A DNA stretch of 64,000 nt from Verrucomicrobiota bacterium (GTDB lineage: Bacteria > Verrucomicrobiota > Verrucomicrobiia > Chthoniobacterales > UBA10450): NCBI GenBank assembly GCA_003218375.1, contig QHNH01000028.1, positions 1-64,000 of the forward strand. The letters run 5' to 3'. Positions 63,047 through 64,000 of this stretch are shown here, piece after piece (within the stretch, counting starts at the first letter, position 1; each line of letters begins with the position of its first letter). The notes under the pieces were generated by a model that was given only the letters and a program-made list of their open reading frames with translations, was not told the DNA's origin and did not search any database. Position numbers and translations under genes: made by a program.

Positions 63047-63081
63047 CGATCTCGCCTACTGGAACGTTGAGCTGAGCGATT
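63047..63081 (+). repeat. Second copy of the HNH gene 3' end
   Basis: GCATTTCGTCGATCTCGCCT through GAGCGATTAG aligns with the last ~35 bases of the HNH gene (57170-57212) with about five differences. The encoded end HFVDLAYWNVELSD is unchanged. Nothing upstream of it belongs to the gene, so it is an insertion boundary. Confidence 0.88.
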
Positions 63082-63086
63082 AGCTC

Positions 63087-63200
63087 CGGAACACAGGCAT
63101 TTTGCCTGTGTGGCAGCGGACATTCTGTCCGCTGTCTTAGTCGTAAATCATCAGCGGGCTGCAAGCCCGCTGGCCGCACAGGCTGAAAGCCTGTGTTCCG
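63087..63200. repeat. CGGAACACAGG...CCTGTGTTCCG palindrome
   Basis: Outer arms CGGAACACAGGCATTTTGCC and GGCTGAAAGCCTGTGTTCCG; inner hairpins CAGCGGACATTCTGTCCGCT and AGCGGGCTGCAAGCCCGCT. Overlaps the end of nuoN and appears to encode its last ~15 residues. Confidence 0.85.
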
Positions 63201-64000
63201 TAGTCCGCCGCAACGAGTTCACGACCGGCTGCGGATAGATTCCCAGAACTATGATGCCCGCCATCATTGCGAGCATCGCTAGCCGCGAGATGCCGCTGAC
63301 GGGAACCGCGACGTCGGCGGCCGGTGCTTCCCAATACATCGCGCGGACGACTTTGAAATAGTAATAGAATCCGCAGGCAACGGTGATCACGCCGACGACG
63401 ATCAGCGCGGTCTGTTGGTGGGCGATCGCGGCATTGAAGATATAGAATTTTCCGAGGAAACCGGCGGTAAACGGCAGGCCGGCGAGCGAAGCCATCGCGA
63501 TCAGCATGGCGAACGCGAGGAAAGGAGAACGCTTGGCCAGGCCATTGAAGTCTTCGATGTTTTCCCCGGTTTGCTGCGCTACCACGACGAGAACGGCGAA
63601 ACTCAGGAGCGTCATGAGCAGATAGGCGACGAGATAAAACACCACCGCTTCGCCGGCCAGGCAGACGACGCCGATGAGCAGGTAGCCAGCGTGAGCGATG
63701 CTCGAATAGGCGAGGAGCCGCTTGAGGTTGGTCTGGGGAAGCGCGGCGAGATTGCCGTAGATCAATGTGCCGAGTGCGACCAGGACGAGGAGACGTTCCA
63801 TTTGGGGCATGACCAGAAACGGTTGCAGGACCCGCAGCAGGACCACGAAGCCGGCGGCCTTCGAGCCGACGGAAAGGAAGGCCGTCACCGGAGTGGGCGC
63901 GCCCTGGTAAACGTCGGGCACCCAGATTTGGAACGGCACGGCGGCGATCTTGAAGCCGAGCGCGACGAGCACGAGCAGCATTCCGAAAAGGGCAGGAGCG
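63151..64000 (-). CDS. nuoN: NADH-quinone oxidoreductase subunit N (partial)
   Basis: C-terminal ~280 residues; the reading frame stays open past the right window edge. Membrane subunit of complex I that takes part in proton pumping. Antiporter-like motifs: FKIAAVPFQIWVPDVYQGAPTPVTAFLSVGSKAAGF, LKRLLAYSSIAHAGYLLIG and SLAGLPFTAGFLGKFYIFNAA. The end ...PQPVVNSLRRTT is followed by EHRLSACAASGLAAR, translated from a palindrome, so the protein is about 15 residues longer than its natural end. Confidence 0.95.
   Translation of the reverse strand, partial: APALFGMLLVLVALGFKIAAVPFQIWVPDVYQGAPTPVTAFLSVGSKAAGFVVLLRVLQPFLVMPQMERLLVLVALGTLIYGNLAALPQTNLKRLLAYSSIAHAGYLLIGVVCLAGEAVVFYLVAYLLMTLLSFAVLVVVAQQTGENIEDFNGLAKRSPFLAFAMLIAMASLAGLPFTAGFLGKFYIFNAAIAHQQTALIVVGVITVACGFYYYFKVVRAMYWEAPAADVAVPVSGISRLAMLAMMAGIIVLGIYPQPVVNSLRRTTEHRLSACAASGLAAR

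Overview
The window reads as chromosomal DNA of a GC-rich diderm (Gram-negative-type) bacterium. It carries LPS assembly genes (kdsA, an lptC-like gene, lptA, lptB), type IV pilus motors, Sec-secreted lipoproteins and NADH dehydrogenase nuoN. A Verrucomicrobiota-type soil lineage is my best inference. The grounds are the HprK/HPr/EI set without a sugar permease, a 23S rRNA gene with no 16S gene upstream of it, a very long signal peptidase I, an HpnD/CrtB-like synthase and abundant intergenic palindromes. No single marker proves the assignment.

Layout. 1-46: 5' end of a minus-strand 23S rRNA gene. 0.5-3.2 kb: an SDR oxidoreductase, a damaged RNase PH gene and gmd. 3.2-8.3 kb (minus): coaD, then DUF177-rpmF-plsX-fabH-tatD and an L,D-transpeptidase. 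8.4-22.1 kb (mostly plus): USP protein, YwaF-like protein, kdsA-lptC-lptA-lptB-hpf, a Deg protease facing a double FKBP, hprK-ptsH-ptsI, a bifunctional nuclease gene and speA. 22.2-30.1 kb: a hydrolase, a 1077-residue membrane protein of unknown function and atypical base composition, and small envelope and signalling genes. 30.6-34.4 kb: lepA followed by a small inserted module bounded by a second, diverged copy of the lepA 3' end, then a frameshifted HNH endonuclease. 34.7-50.1 kb: lepB, a prenyl synthase, ubiD, moaA-moaC-mogA, a metallophosphoesterase, an M23 peptidase, a PHP phosphatase, ebfC-dnaX and a P1 peptidase. 50.1-57.2 kb: a four-helix-bundle protein cassette, a PLP lyase, two PilT ATPases, a prepilin, MarR and HNH genes. 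57.2-63.1 kb: a decaying Rhs/YD-repeat locus with small coupled downstream genes, bounded by duplicated ends of the HNH and nuoN genes. 63.1-64.0 kb: the 3' part of nuoN.

The most unusual property is the repeat content. Two kinds of palindrome sit at gene ends. One kind is an array of a short word (7-12 bases) repeated imperfectly and then followed by its reverse complement. The word differs from locus to locus. The other kind is a REP-like double hairpin of about 60-115 bases, one family of which begins TGTAGC and ends GCTACA. Many copies supply the stop codon of the gene beside them, and some lie inside genes without breaking the frame (moaA, dnaX, ubiD). One pair of word-repeat arms brackets a gene for an S23/IVP-type four-helix-bundle protein, the architecture known from 23S rRNA intervening sequences. 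This suggests, but does not prove, that the many gene-less palindromes are related to such an element.

Two insertions (after lepA and before nuoN) share a layout of full gene end, foreign DNA, then a diverged second copy of the same gene end. This is what integration of a circular molecule through a shared gene end would leave. Frameshifts and stops are concentrated in these inserts and in rph, while the housekeeping frames are intact. That favours real decay over random sequencing error.
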